From NCBI GenBank assembly GCA_020849825.1, contig JADZFP010000019.1, forward strand, positions 1 to 21,470: a stretch of 21,470 nt of DNA, read 5' to 3'. Position numbers and translations under genes: made by a program. This document shows positions 14,414 through 21,470 of this stretch, one piece after another. This DNA comes from Saprospiraceae bacterium. Its GTDB lineage: Bacteria > Bacteroidota > Bacteroidia > Chitinophagales > Saprospiraceae. The first letter of the stretch is position 1, and every line of letters begins with the position of its first letter. Below the pieces are notes generated by a model that saw only the letters and a list, made by a program, of their open reading frames with translations, was not told the DNA's origin and ran no database searches.

Positions 14414-15919
14414 TCAATAGCGGCGTTTTTTCTTTTTGCCTTTGACTTTGAAGTTATTGCCTTCGGGCTCGTTGTTGGCCACGGGGCTACCCGTACGGGT
14501 CATGGCGCAGCGGAAACCGATGGTTTTGCTCGATTTGTCTTCTTCGAGATAGCGACGGGCGCCGGGCGAGAGCCAGTAGGCGCGGTCGGCCCAGGAGCCG
14601 CCTTTGATCACGCGCGCTTTGTCGCTGATAAGGGTGCTTTTTCCGTAGAGGTATTCTACTTCGGACTCTCTGTCACCGTCGAGATAGTTGTAGGCATCGG
14701 GGCGTTTGTAGTTGTCGCGCAGTGCCGTGGTAGTGGTGTCTACCTGTTCGTACTGCAGACGGCCGAGGCTGTCTTTTTCGATGGGAGCGCCGGTTTCCGG
14801 GTCAAGGATCTTCTTCATGAAGAGGTTACCGCGGAAGGCGTTGAGGTCCTGGTTGTCTACGTCGCGCAAGTCGGCCGAGGTCATCGGGCGATACAGGTCG
14901 GCGGTCCATTCGTTTACGTTGCCGGCCATGTTGTAGAGACCGTAGTCGTTGGGCCAGTTGGTCGTAACGGGCGAGGGCGTAAAGGCTTTGTCGTTGAGGG
15001 CGCCGGCCATACCGCCGTAGTCACCACCGCTGCGCTTGAAGTTGGCGAGCATTTTACCCTGATACTTGTTGCGTTTTTGGTAACGCACCGTGTTGCCGTC
15101 CCATGGATAGATACGGCGGTCAGTAACAAGTTCGTCTTTGCTGGTAGCCTGGTTGCCGACGAGAGAGAGGGCTGCGTATTCCCAGTCGGCTTCCGTCGGG
15201 AGGCGATAGGCGGGCAATACGATACCGTCTTCAAGGCGAACGCGGCGCTCGCCACCGGTACGGCGGTCGGGCATGTTTTTACGCACGTTGCCTTCGTATT
15301 GGCCGACGAGGTAAGCTTCGGTGTTGAAGTTGTTGGCGTCTTTTTGATCCGGGGCGAGGTTCATGATACCTTTCTCGATGAGGATCATTTCGTTGACGCG
15401 GTCGGTACGCCATTGGGCATACTCATTGGCCTGGTGCCAGTTGACGCCTACCACGGGGTAGAAGTCGTAGGCAGGGTGGCGGAAGTAGGTTTCGACCAGC
15501 GGTTCGTTGAACGCCAGTTCTTCGCGCCAGACCAGGGTATCGGGCAGGGCGCGTCGCCAGACTTCCGGATACGTAGCGCCAAACACGCGATCGACCCAGT
15601 AAAGGTACTCGCGATAGTCGATGTTCGACACTTCGGTTTCGTCCATATAGAACGAGGAAACGGTGACACGACGCGGAACGTTGTTCCACTCGTAGGTGAC
15701 ATCCTGGTCGGTAAGGCCCATGGTGTAGGTACCGCCTTCGATCAGGACGAGGTTCGGGCCGGTTGCTTGCCCTTTGTAATCAATCTTTTCAAAACCTCCC
15801 CATGTCTGGTCGTTGTATTTCCAGCCGGTGGTAGAGGAGCGTTCTTTTTTGGAGCCGCAACTCGCCAGCAGGATGACCAGAGCCAGGAGGCTTAACCCGT
15901 GCATGAGCAGTTTCTTCAT
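14414..15919 (-). CDS. gldJ: Gliding motility / T9SS lipoprotein GldJ (SUMF1/FGE-sulfatase fold)
   Basis: GldJ is an outer-membrane lipoprotein needed for gliding and for stability of GldK in the type IX secretion machinery. The 501-residue protein starts with MKKLLMHGLSLLALVILLAS and has a lipobox LASC with the lipidated Cys at 21. GldJ-type motifs follow: STTGWKYND, GPNLVLIEGGTYTMG, EWNNVPRRVTVSSFYMDETE, LPDTLVWREEL, YFRHPAYDFYPVVGVNWHQA and QWRTDRVNEM. The formylglycine-enzyme-like C-terminal half has AYRLPTEADWEYAAL, MAGNVNEWTADLY, VIKGGSWADRAYWL and IGFRCAM. The catalytic Cys pair of sulfatase-modifying enzymes is absent, as expected. The tail is strongly basic (KVKGKKKKRRY). I chose MKKLLMH over the 26-residue upstream extension because it gives a proper lipoprotein signal and lies just after a promoter box. 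GldK is the main alternative, but the N-terminal motifs favour GldJ. Confidence 0.92.
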   Translation of the reverse strand: MKKLLMHGLSLLALVILLASCGSKKERSSTTGWKYNDQTWGGFEKIDYKGQATGPNLVLIEGGTYTMGLTDQDVTYEWNNVPRRVTVSSFYMDETEVSNIDYREYLYWVDRVFGATYPEVWRRALPDTLVWREELAFNEPLVETYFRHPAYDFYPVVGVNWHQANEYAQWRTDRVNEMILIEKGIMNLAPDQKDANNFNTEAYLVGQYEGNVRKNMPDRRTGGERRVRLEDGIVLPAYRLPTEADWEYAALSLVGNQATSKDELVTDRRIYPWDGNTVRYQKRNKYQGKMLANFKRSGGDYGGMAGALNDKAFTPSPVTTNWPNDYGLYNMAGNVNEWTADLYRPMTSADLRDVDNQDLNAFRGNLFMKKILDPETGAPIEKDSLGRLQYEQVDTTTTALRDNYKRPDAYNYLDGDRESEVEYLYGKSTLISDKARVIKGGSWADRAYWLSPGARRYLEEDKSSKTIGFRCAMTRTGSPVANNEPEGNNFKVKGKKKKRRY

Positions 15920-15952
15920 TGTATTAAAAGCAGTTTTTGAAAAATTGAGCAG

Positions 15953-15960
15953 CAAATGTA
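15953..15960 (-). promoter_or_regulatory. Bacteroidota-type -7 box for gldJ
   Basis: The minus strand reads TACATTTG, an exact match to TAnnTTTG, about 34 bases before the GldJ ATG, predicting a leader of about 27 nt. A TTTG at normal -33 spacing is not obvious. Its presence argues that gldJ has its own promoter apart from the PorP/SprF gene upstream. Confidence 0.5.
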
Positions 15961-16130
15961 AGGCAAAGAAAACATTCCGTTCGTCCTGTCCTGCCAAATT
16001 TAACGGCAGTCTTTTTCAGGAGTACGGCAGGCAATGGCCGAAAGGTGGTATAAAAAGGACTTTTTTTCGCCTTTCCGGAGAGGAACCGGTCTGGAAACAG
16101 CCCTTAGGATTATTTCATGTCGCGTCGTTT

Positions 16131-17135
16131 TTATTGAAACATACGCAGGCAATCATTGATATTGCTTTGTTTTTTTCTGTTTTTCAGTCTTTCGTCCTGA
16201 TCCAGGGCAATCCCCAGACTGACTTCGTAGGCGCCTCCAGTTCGTCCGGCCAGTCCTGAAACGGTAATATCATAACTGACCCCGAACTTGACAATTCCCT
16301 GCCGAAAACCAGCCAGCAAAATAACTGCATCGCTGTTGCTAAAAGTATGCCGGAACCATGCACCGCCGAAAATTGCCCCGACTCCGGCGTAAGCGCCCAG
16401 ATTTAACTGGCGATATGGGCCTTGCGTGGCGAACAGGAAATTCGGGGAGATAAACGAGGCAGGCCGTAGTTTATTGCCCGGTTCGAGTTCGATAAGGCCG
16501 CCGCCGTGCAAGGTGTAGCGCAGTGGCAGGCCGCGGCCCAAATTTTGATTGATCAGCAGAAAGGTTTCATTGGGGGTATTGAGGTGTTTGAGCGCCCCGC
16601 CCATCCAATACTTTCGGCCCATCAGCAGGAGCCCTGAAGAGATGTCGAGCTCGGCTTTGTTGGTATTGTCGGGGCGCACTTCGGCACTGGGGTTGATGAC
16701 GCCGTTGAGATCGTCGATCTGGTCGGGAAAAGTTAGTTTGTCCCAATTCAACGCTGTTTGATGTACGCCGGCCTCGACGCCGAGTTTAAGCGCCAGATCG
16801 TCCGAAATATTGAGCTGATAGGCATAAATCGCAGAAAAACGGGTGGTTTTGTAAATGCCGTTGCCGGCATTATCTCCCTCCAGCAAAAAACCGATGCCGC
16901 TGTTGAGCCGGTCAAGACTTTGTTCGTAGTAGGCCGAATAGGTCCGGTAGGCATTGTCGAAGCCAGGCCACTGGTGGCGGTAATTGACGCCGAGCCTGGG
17001 CGCAAACGCGCTGCCGGCAAAAGCCGGATTAAGTTGCAGGGGCGCCGCATAAAACTGCGAAAAAAGGGGATCCTGGGCGCGCAGCGTGGTGGCGGCGGCA
17101 AAAAGTGCTATAAATGCAACGTATAACTTTCTCAT
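16131..17135 (-). CDS. PorP/SprF-family type IX secretion system outer-membrane protein
   Basis: This 334-residue protein has a Sec signal peptide (MRKLYVAFIALFAAATTLRA) and the family signature at the mature N-terminus, AQDPLFSQFYAAPLQLNPAF. The rest alternates short aromatic/hydrophobic strands and turns (GVNYRHQWPGF, YSAYYEQSLD, SGIGFLLEGDNAG, GAYAGVGAIFGGAWFRH, VKFGVSYDITVSGL, GGAYEVSLGIAL), as in the outer-membrane beta-barrels of the TIGR03519 family. Members work with T9SS. SprF-type members assist export and surface attachment of type B adhesins such as SprB, which fits the adhesin 7 kb away, although the partner here is unproven. It lies upstream of gldJ on the same strand with a 211-bp gap. 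Confidence 0.92.
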   Translation of the reverse strand: MRKLYVAFIALFAAATTLRAQDPLFSQFYAAPLQLNPAFAGSAFAPRLGVNYRHQWPGFDNAYRTYSAYYEQSLDRLNSGIGFLLEGDNAGNGIYKTTRFSAIYAYQLNISDDLALKLGVEAGVHQTALNWDKLTFPDQIDDLNGVINPSAEVRPDNTNKAELDISSGLLLMGRKYWMGGALKHLNTPNETFLLINQNLGRGLPLRYTLHGGGLIELEPGNKLRPASFISPNFLFATQGPYRQLNLGAYAGVGAIFGGAWFRHTFSNSDAVILLAGFRQGIVKFGVSYDITVSGLAGRTGGAYEVSLGIALDQDERLKNRKKQSNINDCLRMFQ

Positions 17136-17223
17136 GTCGGTGCGGCTGTAGCCTGGACGGCAGTATCTGTTTCTAAACGAACGAAGCGTAAGATCGGATG
17201 GTTGTGAGAAACTTTAACTTTTT

Positions 17224-17411
17224 GCTGTAGCGCCGCTGTAGCGCCGACCTCCTGGTCGGCGAGTCTGAGGGAGGAAACAACCCGCGATTACCCTGAATGC
17301 CAGAGACGGGATGCAGTTTGATTGCCGATTCGGGCAATGGCTGTTAATCGCGGGCTATTGCCGCCCTCAGACTCGCCGACCTGGAGGTCGGCGCTACAGC
17401 GGCGCTACAGC
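17224..17411. repeat. 188-bp element with 48-bp near-perfect inverted arms
   Basis: The left arm (17224-17271) and right arm (17364-17411) are inverted copies with one mismatch in 48 bp, separated by a 92-bp spacer. Each arm starts at its outer end with a tandem 11-mer (GCTGTAGCGCC twice) and contains its own 8-bp hairpin (CGCCGACC with a four-base loop: 17242-17261 and 17374-17393). The spacer has a further 10-bp inverted pair, CCCGCGATTA at 17281-17290 and its complement at 17345-17354. No ORF or transposase is inside. It looks like a REPIN/MITE-like non-autonomous palindromic element, and it lies between the DUF4838 gene and the PorP/SprF gene. Confidence 0.85.
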
Positions 17412-19588
17412 ACCACAATCTCGTCGGCAAAAATCCAGCACGGATTGCCGTTGCAGCCATGCCAGTCGGGACATACCTTGGCATTCATTGCCGTTACGCG
17501 CACAAAACGCGCCGGGCGAGTCGCCCCCAGATCGACCGCAACCGTGCGCACGGCTTTTTTACCGTCGGGTTGTAACACAATTTGCTCCCGATGCACCGTC
17601 TGGAAGTCCACCCCGTCGTTAGAAATTTCGATTTGCACTGCTTCGGGGAAAAAGACCCACGACTGCTGATCCTGCAAAAAAGATACCTGTACGATGCGTA
17701 CCGAATCGCCCGTCACGGAAGCCGTAGCCACCATGTCCTGCCCCTGGAAGCCCAGCCAGTTGAAGCGGTAGTCGGTTTCGCCGATGCGCCGGTTGGCCAG
17801 TTCTTCTGCCCGGCCGCCGGCATAGGTGGGCGAGGCCGGATGGCGCAGGGTGACGGCGCCGCTGCGACTTTCCGATACGGCAAGCGTTTTCCGGATATAC
17901 GCCATGTAGTCGAGGGCGTATTGTTGCGGTGAATAACCGTTCTCGTGCAGATTGCGGAATCCCACCCTGTCGCAGGCCTCGACAAAAACCTTCATGGTAT
18001 GGGCCAGATTTGCCGTGTCGCGCATCATTTGAGGCAAACGAATGCTGTCGTTTTTGAGGTTTTCGGACATCGCGAACAGGACGTTGACCAAAATTTCTCC
18101 GAGGTGATTTTCCAGTACTGAATCGGGTTTGATCCGTTCGCGCCCGGCATTGAGGCTTGAAATATATCCCGGCAAATATTCGAAGGAGAGAAAAGGCTCA
18201 TTTTGCGGGATGTTGTAAATGGTCAGTTGTTTGTCGCCTGCGAGCATGTTTTCGGTCAGTTCGTGCACGTAAGCCCGTACGGCAGGCCAGGCTTCGCCGT
18301 AATACCCTTGTCCGAAATCGTTGAGAATGGAATCGACATTGGCCTGAGGGTTCCACATCAATTTGGCCAGCAGGTAGGCGCGCATGTCGCAAAGTTCGCT
18401 GCGGTCGCTGCCCGAGCCTTGTTCGAAGATCATACGCACCCGATGTTGTTGAAACAATTGCAGATTGGGTTGCAGGGTATGCCAATTGGGGAAAGGGCTG
18501 AGGTAACTCCTGAACTGCACCACGTAGTCCCAAATCATCAGGTTGTCGGTCAGGGCCGACCATTCGGCCACGTCGCGGGCAAAATCGGGGCATCCTTCGG
18601 CGATGGGCATCCCGCGGTTGCATTCGATGCTGCACAGGCAAACGCTCACATTGCGAGCGGGCCGGATGCCGCGCGGCGCCCGGCGGGTGTATTGATAAGC
18701 CAGGGTAGAAATGGTTTTGTCGGGAAAAGCGGCTGCCACGTCGTTCACAAAAGCCAGCAGCGTGCCCGCGGGCGAGCCGTAGCGCTGGTCGGACGCCGCG
18801 CAGCGTGCACAGCGGCAATAGTCGTAGTTGTCGTTTTGGCTCACCGACCAGTATTGCGCCCCCGGGTTGGACGCCATGCGCTCGCGCAAAGACTCGATCA
18901 CGATCTGTTTCACGGTGTCGTTGGAGAGGCAGAGCTGGGCGGGCGAATACTGGGCGCCGTTCCAGGAAAAATACTCCGGATGTTCGGAAAAGTACATTTC
19001 CGCCGGGCAAAGCGTGTGAAAAGTATGGACGAACAGGCCCCACTCCGCTTTTTTTTCGGGTCGGGTTTTGAGCCGGTGCCAGCGCGCCCAGTCCACATTG
19101 GTAGCCGGCTGGTACCACAATTCGCGGTAAGGAAAGGCCGGCGTGTCGAGCCGGGCGGGGTAGTCGGGCAGGCGCAGGTTGGGGATGCGCGGAATAAACG
19201 AATCGACCGGACTGTAGCGCCGGCAACCAAGCAATTCGAGCAAGGCGCAGGCGGCGTATTCAGGACCATTGCTGCCGCCGCCGGCAACGACGAACACGTT
19301 GTCGCGGCCTTGCAGGTACACGGCGTCGTCGGGCAGATGAGCCGGTACCGACAAGCCGTATTTTTTCAGCGCGGGGTTGGGACCCACGTAAATCAGAGGC
19401 CGGGCGCGTAGTTTTTTATCGCTGCGCAGTGTTTCCGGGGGCGCTCCCGTGATTTGTACGAGGTAATGATTCAACACGTAGACCGCCCGGAGGTACGATT
19501 CGTCGGTTGTAGCGGTGGACAAAACCAGTCGCGGGCTTTGCGCCTGTAAAATGGCAGGAAGCAGCAGCAGGAGAAAAAGATGTTTCAT
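17405..19588 (-). CDS. Secreted DUF4838 protein with glycosidase-like N-terminus and discoidin-like C-terminus
   Basis: This 727-residue protein has a signal peptide ending near LPAILQAQ. Residues about 18-145 resemble the accessory N-terminal domain of alpha-glucuronidases and GH20 enzymes (YVLNHYLVQITGA, PLIYVGP, EYAACALLELLGCRRYSP). Residues about 165-430 carry the DUF4838 signature: HPEYFSWNGAQYS, WSVSQNDNYDYCRCARC (CxCxxC at 258-263), SPAGTLLAFVNDV, LAYQYTRRAPRGIRP, CSIECNRG, MIWDYVVQFRSYLSPFPNWH and FEQGSGSD. Residues about 600-727 look like an F5/8-type (discoidin) carbohydrate-binding domain (PARFVRVTAMN). It is probably an envelope or extracellular glycan-active protein. Activity and substrate are not established for the family. 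The TAG stop lies inside the right arm of the inverted-repeat element. Confidence 0.88.
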   Translation of the reverse strand: MKHLFLLLLLPAILQAQSPRLVLSTATTDESYLRAVYVLNHYLVQITGAPPETLRSDKKLRARPLIYVGPNPALKKYGLSVPAHLPDDAVYLQGRDNVFVVAGGGSNGPEYAACALLELLGCRRYSPVDSFIPRIPNLRLPDYPARLDTPAFPYRELWYQPATNVDWARWHRLKTRPEKKAEWGLFVHTFHTLCPAEMYFSEHPEYFSWNGAQYSPAQLCLSNDTVKQIVIESLRERMASNPGAQYWSVSQNDNYDYCRCARCAASDQRYGSPAGTLLAFVNDVAAAFPDKTISTLAYQYTRRAPRGIRPARNVSVCLCSIECNRGMPIAEGCPDFARDVAEWSALTDNLMIWDYVVQFRSYLSPFPNWHTLQPNLQLFQQHRVRMIFEQGSGSDRSELCDMRAYLLAKLMWNPQANVDSILNDFGQGYYGEAWPAVRAYVHELTENMLAGDKQLTIYNIPQNEPFLSFEYLPGYISSLNAGRERIKPDSVLENHLGEILVNVLFAMSENLKNDSIRLPQMMRDTANLAHTMKVFVEACDRVGFRNLHENGYSPQQYALDYMAYIRKTLAVSESRSGAVTLRHPASPTYAGGRAEELANRRIGETDYRFNWLGFQGQDMVATASVTGDSVRIVQVSFLQDQQSWVFFPEAVQIEISNDGVDFQTVHREQIVLQPDGKKAVRTVAVDLGATRPARFVRVTAMNAKVCPDWHGCNGNPCWIFADEIVVL

Positions 19589-19691
19589 GTCAAATCAAAT
19601 TTGGAAAGGGCCGCCGGCCGGCGCTTGTCACACTTTTATCGAAAAAATGGTTTTGAGCAACTGTCGACAGGGCTTCGGCGTTAAAATGCGG

Positions 19692-19699
19692 TAATTTTG
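19692..19699 (+). promoter_or_regulatory. Bacteroidota-type -7 box for the TPR protein gene
   Basis: TAATTTTG matches TAnnTTTG exactly, 37 nt before the ATG at 19737, giving a leader of about 30 nt. No TTG lies at ideal -33 spacing; the nearest TTTTG (19651-19655) is too far upstream. Confidence 0.5.
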
Positions 19700-19736
19700 C
19701 AAACTGTATCGCCCGAATCACACGACGAACATAAAG

Positions 19737-21470
19737 ATGACTACTCGTTTCTTTTCTTTTGCCGCCCTAATTCTGTTCCAACTGACTTTTGCCGTCGGCC
19801 TTTTCGCCCAGGACCCCAACCTGGCCAATCAGTATTTTACCGATGGAGAGTATGAAAAAGCCGCGGCCCTTTACGAGCAATTGTCGGAAAACGACCCGCG
19901 CAGCGAATATTATTTCAACCGCTACGTCGACTGCCTGCTCAACCTCGAACGCTACGACGAAAGCGAAAAAGCGGTCAAAAAGCAGCTCAAACGCATGCCC
20001 GACAACGCCAACATCTACGTGGTGTACGGCAATATCTACGACCGGCAGGGCAAAACCGAAGAAGCCAAAGCGCAGTACACCAAGGCCGTGAATGCTGTGG
20101 CGCCGGATTATGCGGCCGTCAATCGCCTGGCCACCACTTTTGTCAATACCGCCAAATACGACTTCGCCATACAGACCTACGAGCGGGGCGCTACCCTGCT
20201 CAAAGACCCCAACCGATTCGCCTTCAACCTGGGTGATCTCTACCGCCGAAAAGGCGACATGCCCAAGATGATTGAATATTACCTCAATGCCATCACCGTC
20301 GATCCCGGCCGCCTGGGCTACGTACAGACCCTTTTGGCAAAAAACCTCAGCCCCGACGACTATACTGAATTGCAAACCCAGCTCTACGCCCGCCTTCAGG
20401 AAAAAGAAAACCCCGATTACATCGAACTGCTGGCCTGGTCCTTTGTGCAGCGCAAAGACTTTAAAAGCGCCCTGCGCCAGTACAAAGCCCTCGACAAACG
20501 CCTGGGCGAAGTAGGCCAGCGCGTATACAAACTCGCCGGCGACGCTTCGGCCGCCCGCGATTACGAAACCGCTATTGCTGCCTACGATTACATCATCACG
20601 GAAAAAGGCCCTACCAACCCTTATTTCTTCGATGCCAAACGCGAGGCGATGAACTGCCGCCGCGAAAAAATCACCGAAGGCTACACCTATACCCAGGAAG
20701 ACCTGAAATTGCTCGAAACCGACTACGAACAGTTTCTCGCCCAATACGGCGGCGGCCGCAATACCGCCCCGATTACCCTGCAACTCGCCGAACTGGAAGC
20801 CCTCTACATGGGCAACCTCGACAAAGCCATTTCCTTGCTCGACCACTTGCGCCAGGAGCCCGGCCTCGACCCCAACACCCTTGCCCGCGTCAAGATCAAC
20901 CTGGCCGACTACTACCTCATGACCGGCGAACGCTGGGAAAGCACCCTGCTGTACAGCCAGGTCGATAAAGACCTCAAAGAAGCCCAGATCGGGCAGGAAG
21001 CCCGTTTTAAAAATGCCCGCCTGGCCTATTTTATGGGCGATTTTCAGTGGGCGCAGGCGCAGTTCGACGTGCTGAAAGCCTCCACCTCAAAACTCATCTC
21101 CAACGACGCCCTCGATCTCTCGGTGTTCATCATGGACAACCTCAACCTCGATACCACGGCTGACGCGATCAACCTCTACGCCGGCGCCGAATTGATGGTA
21201 TTCCAGAACCGTTTCGAAGATGCTTTCGCGCGCCTCGATACCCTGCGCCGCCGGTTTCCCGAACACTCGCTGCAGGACGATGTGTTGTACCTCGAAGCCC
21301 AGATCTATGAGAAAAAACGCGACTACCCCCGCGCCCTCGATTTGTACCGGCAGGTGGTGGAAAAAGACACGGCAGGCATCCGCGCCGACAATTCGCTATA
21401 CGCCATGGCCCAGCTGTACGAAACCCGGCTCAACGAACCTGAAAAAGCCAAAGACCTGTACGAGACGATC
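19737..21470 (+). CDS. Secreted tetratricopeptide-repeat protein (3' end outside window)
   Basis: The frame opens at ATG 19737 and stays open for 578 codons to the window edge, so the gene is truncated on the right. A signal peptide (MTTRFFSFAALILFQLTF..., cleavage near GLFAQ at about 25) is followed by TPR-like helix pairs: YFTDGEYEKAAALYEQL, RYDESEKAVKKQL, IYVVYGNIYDRQGKTEEAKA, YDFAIQTYERGATLL, FNLGDLYRRKGDMPKMIEYY, and later FQNRFEDAFARLDTLRRRFP and YLEAQIYEKKRDYPRALDLY. It is likely a periplasmic or envelope scaffold of a Bacteroidota-specific TPR family. The exact role is unknown. It diverges from the DUF4838 gene, sharing a 148-bp upstream region. Confidence 0.88.
   Translation, partial: MTTRFFSFAALILFQLTFAVGLFAQDPNLANQYFTDGEYEKAAALYEQLSENDPRSEYYFNRYVDCLLNLERYDESEKAVKKQLKRMPDNANIYVVYGNIYDRQGKTEEAKAQYTKAVNAVAPDYAAVNRLATTFVNTAKYDFAIQTYERGATLLKDPNRFAFNLGDLYRRKGDMPKMIEYYLNAITVDPGRLGYVQTLLAKNLSPDDYTELQTQLYARLQEKENPDYIELLAWSFVQRKDFKSALRQYKALDKRLGEVGQRVYKLAGDASAARDYETAIAAYDYIITEKGPTNPYFFDAKREAMNCRREKITEGYTYTQEDLKLLETDYEQFLAQYGGGRNTAPITLQLAELEALYMGNLDKAISLLDHLRQEPGLDPNTLARVKINLADYYLMTGERWESTLLYSQVDKDLKEAQIGQEARFKNARLAYFMGDFQWAQAQFDVLKASTSKLISNDALDLSVFIMDNLNLDTTADAINLYAGAELMVFQNRFEDAFARLDTLRRRFPEHSLQDDVLYLEAQIYEKKRDYPRALDLYRQVVEKDTAGIRADNSLYAMAQLYETRLNEPEKAKDLYETI

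Noticed and set aside
15920..15997. 26-codon N-terminal extension of GldJ
   Set aside because: It would bury the lipoprotein signal peptide and run over the TACATTTG promoter box.
16040..16075. Possible hairpin terminator between the PorP/SprF gene and gldJ (GAAAGGTG pairing with CGCCTTTC)
   Set aside because: The outer stem is eight pairs with one wobble, the interior is mostly A/T, and no U-tract follows on the minus strand. It may fold but is not convincing as a terminator.
18203..19411. Plus-strand open frame of 402 codons opposite the DUF4838 gene
   Set aside because: The minus-strand frame carries recognisable DUF4838 motifs and a signal peptide; the plus-strand translation shows none.
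19767..20846. Long minus-strand open frame of 359 codons opposite the TPR gene
   Set aside because: It is the antisense shadow of the plus-strand frame open from 19737 to the window end, which has a signal peptide, a promoter box and clear TPR-like helix pairs. The minus-strand translation has low-complexity Gly/Val/Phe composition and no domain.

Overview
The window comes from a member of the phylum Bacteroidota, most likely the Saprospiria (Haliscomenobacter/Lewinella-like). The evidence is a type IX secretion (T9SS) type B sorting domain, a GldJ lipoprotein, a PorP/SprF-family protein, several TAnnTTTG-type -7 promoter boxes, little sign of Shine-Dalgarno sequences, and a moderately GC-rich composition with Bacteroidota-type housekeeping genes. 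The species assignment is inference.

Layout. 1-349 (+) is the 3' end of an alpha-helical protein, followed by lspA (412-1191, +). lspA converges on prfA (1192-2271, -) with directly abutting stop codons. A 251-bp divergent promoter region leads to a 7.2-kb gene (2523-9722, +) for a 2399-residue secreted adhesin-like protein. It carries 12 repeats of about 86 residues, 13 short Cys-pair repeats, SprB-type modules and a gliding/T9SS C-terminal domain. A strong hairpin at about 9750-9780 separates it from a convergent stand-alone LytTR regulator (9893-10357, -). Divergent from that regulator is a 513-residue helical protein (10569-12110, +), apparently related to the truncated first gene. Its stop codon overlaps that of a 68-residue RiPP-precursor-like peptide (12107-12313, -).

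The next block is all on the minus strand: murF-recX, a tight operon with a 5-nt gap (14271-12458); gldJ (15919-14414), followed by a textbook terminator; a PorP/SprF-family protein (17135-16131); a 188-bp element with 48-bp inverted arms (17224-17411); and a secreted DUF4838 protein (19588-17405) whose stop codon lies in the right arm of that element. The last gene (19737 to the window end, +) encodes a secreted TPR protein and is cut by the window edge.

How it fits together. The large adhesin, the PorP/SprF protein and GldJ belong to the T9SS/gliding surface apparatus. LspA processes lipoproteins such as GldJ. prfA, murF and recX are housekeeping genes. The points most worth a second look are the basic-residue-free adhesin stalk with its Cx17C repeat family, the orphan RiPP-like precursor without cysteine in its core, and the long inverted-repeat element. 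No rRNA, tRNA, CRISPR array or transposase gene was seen.
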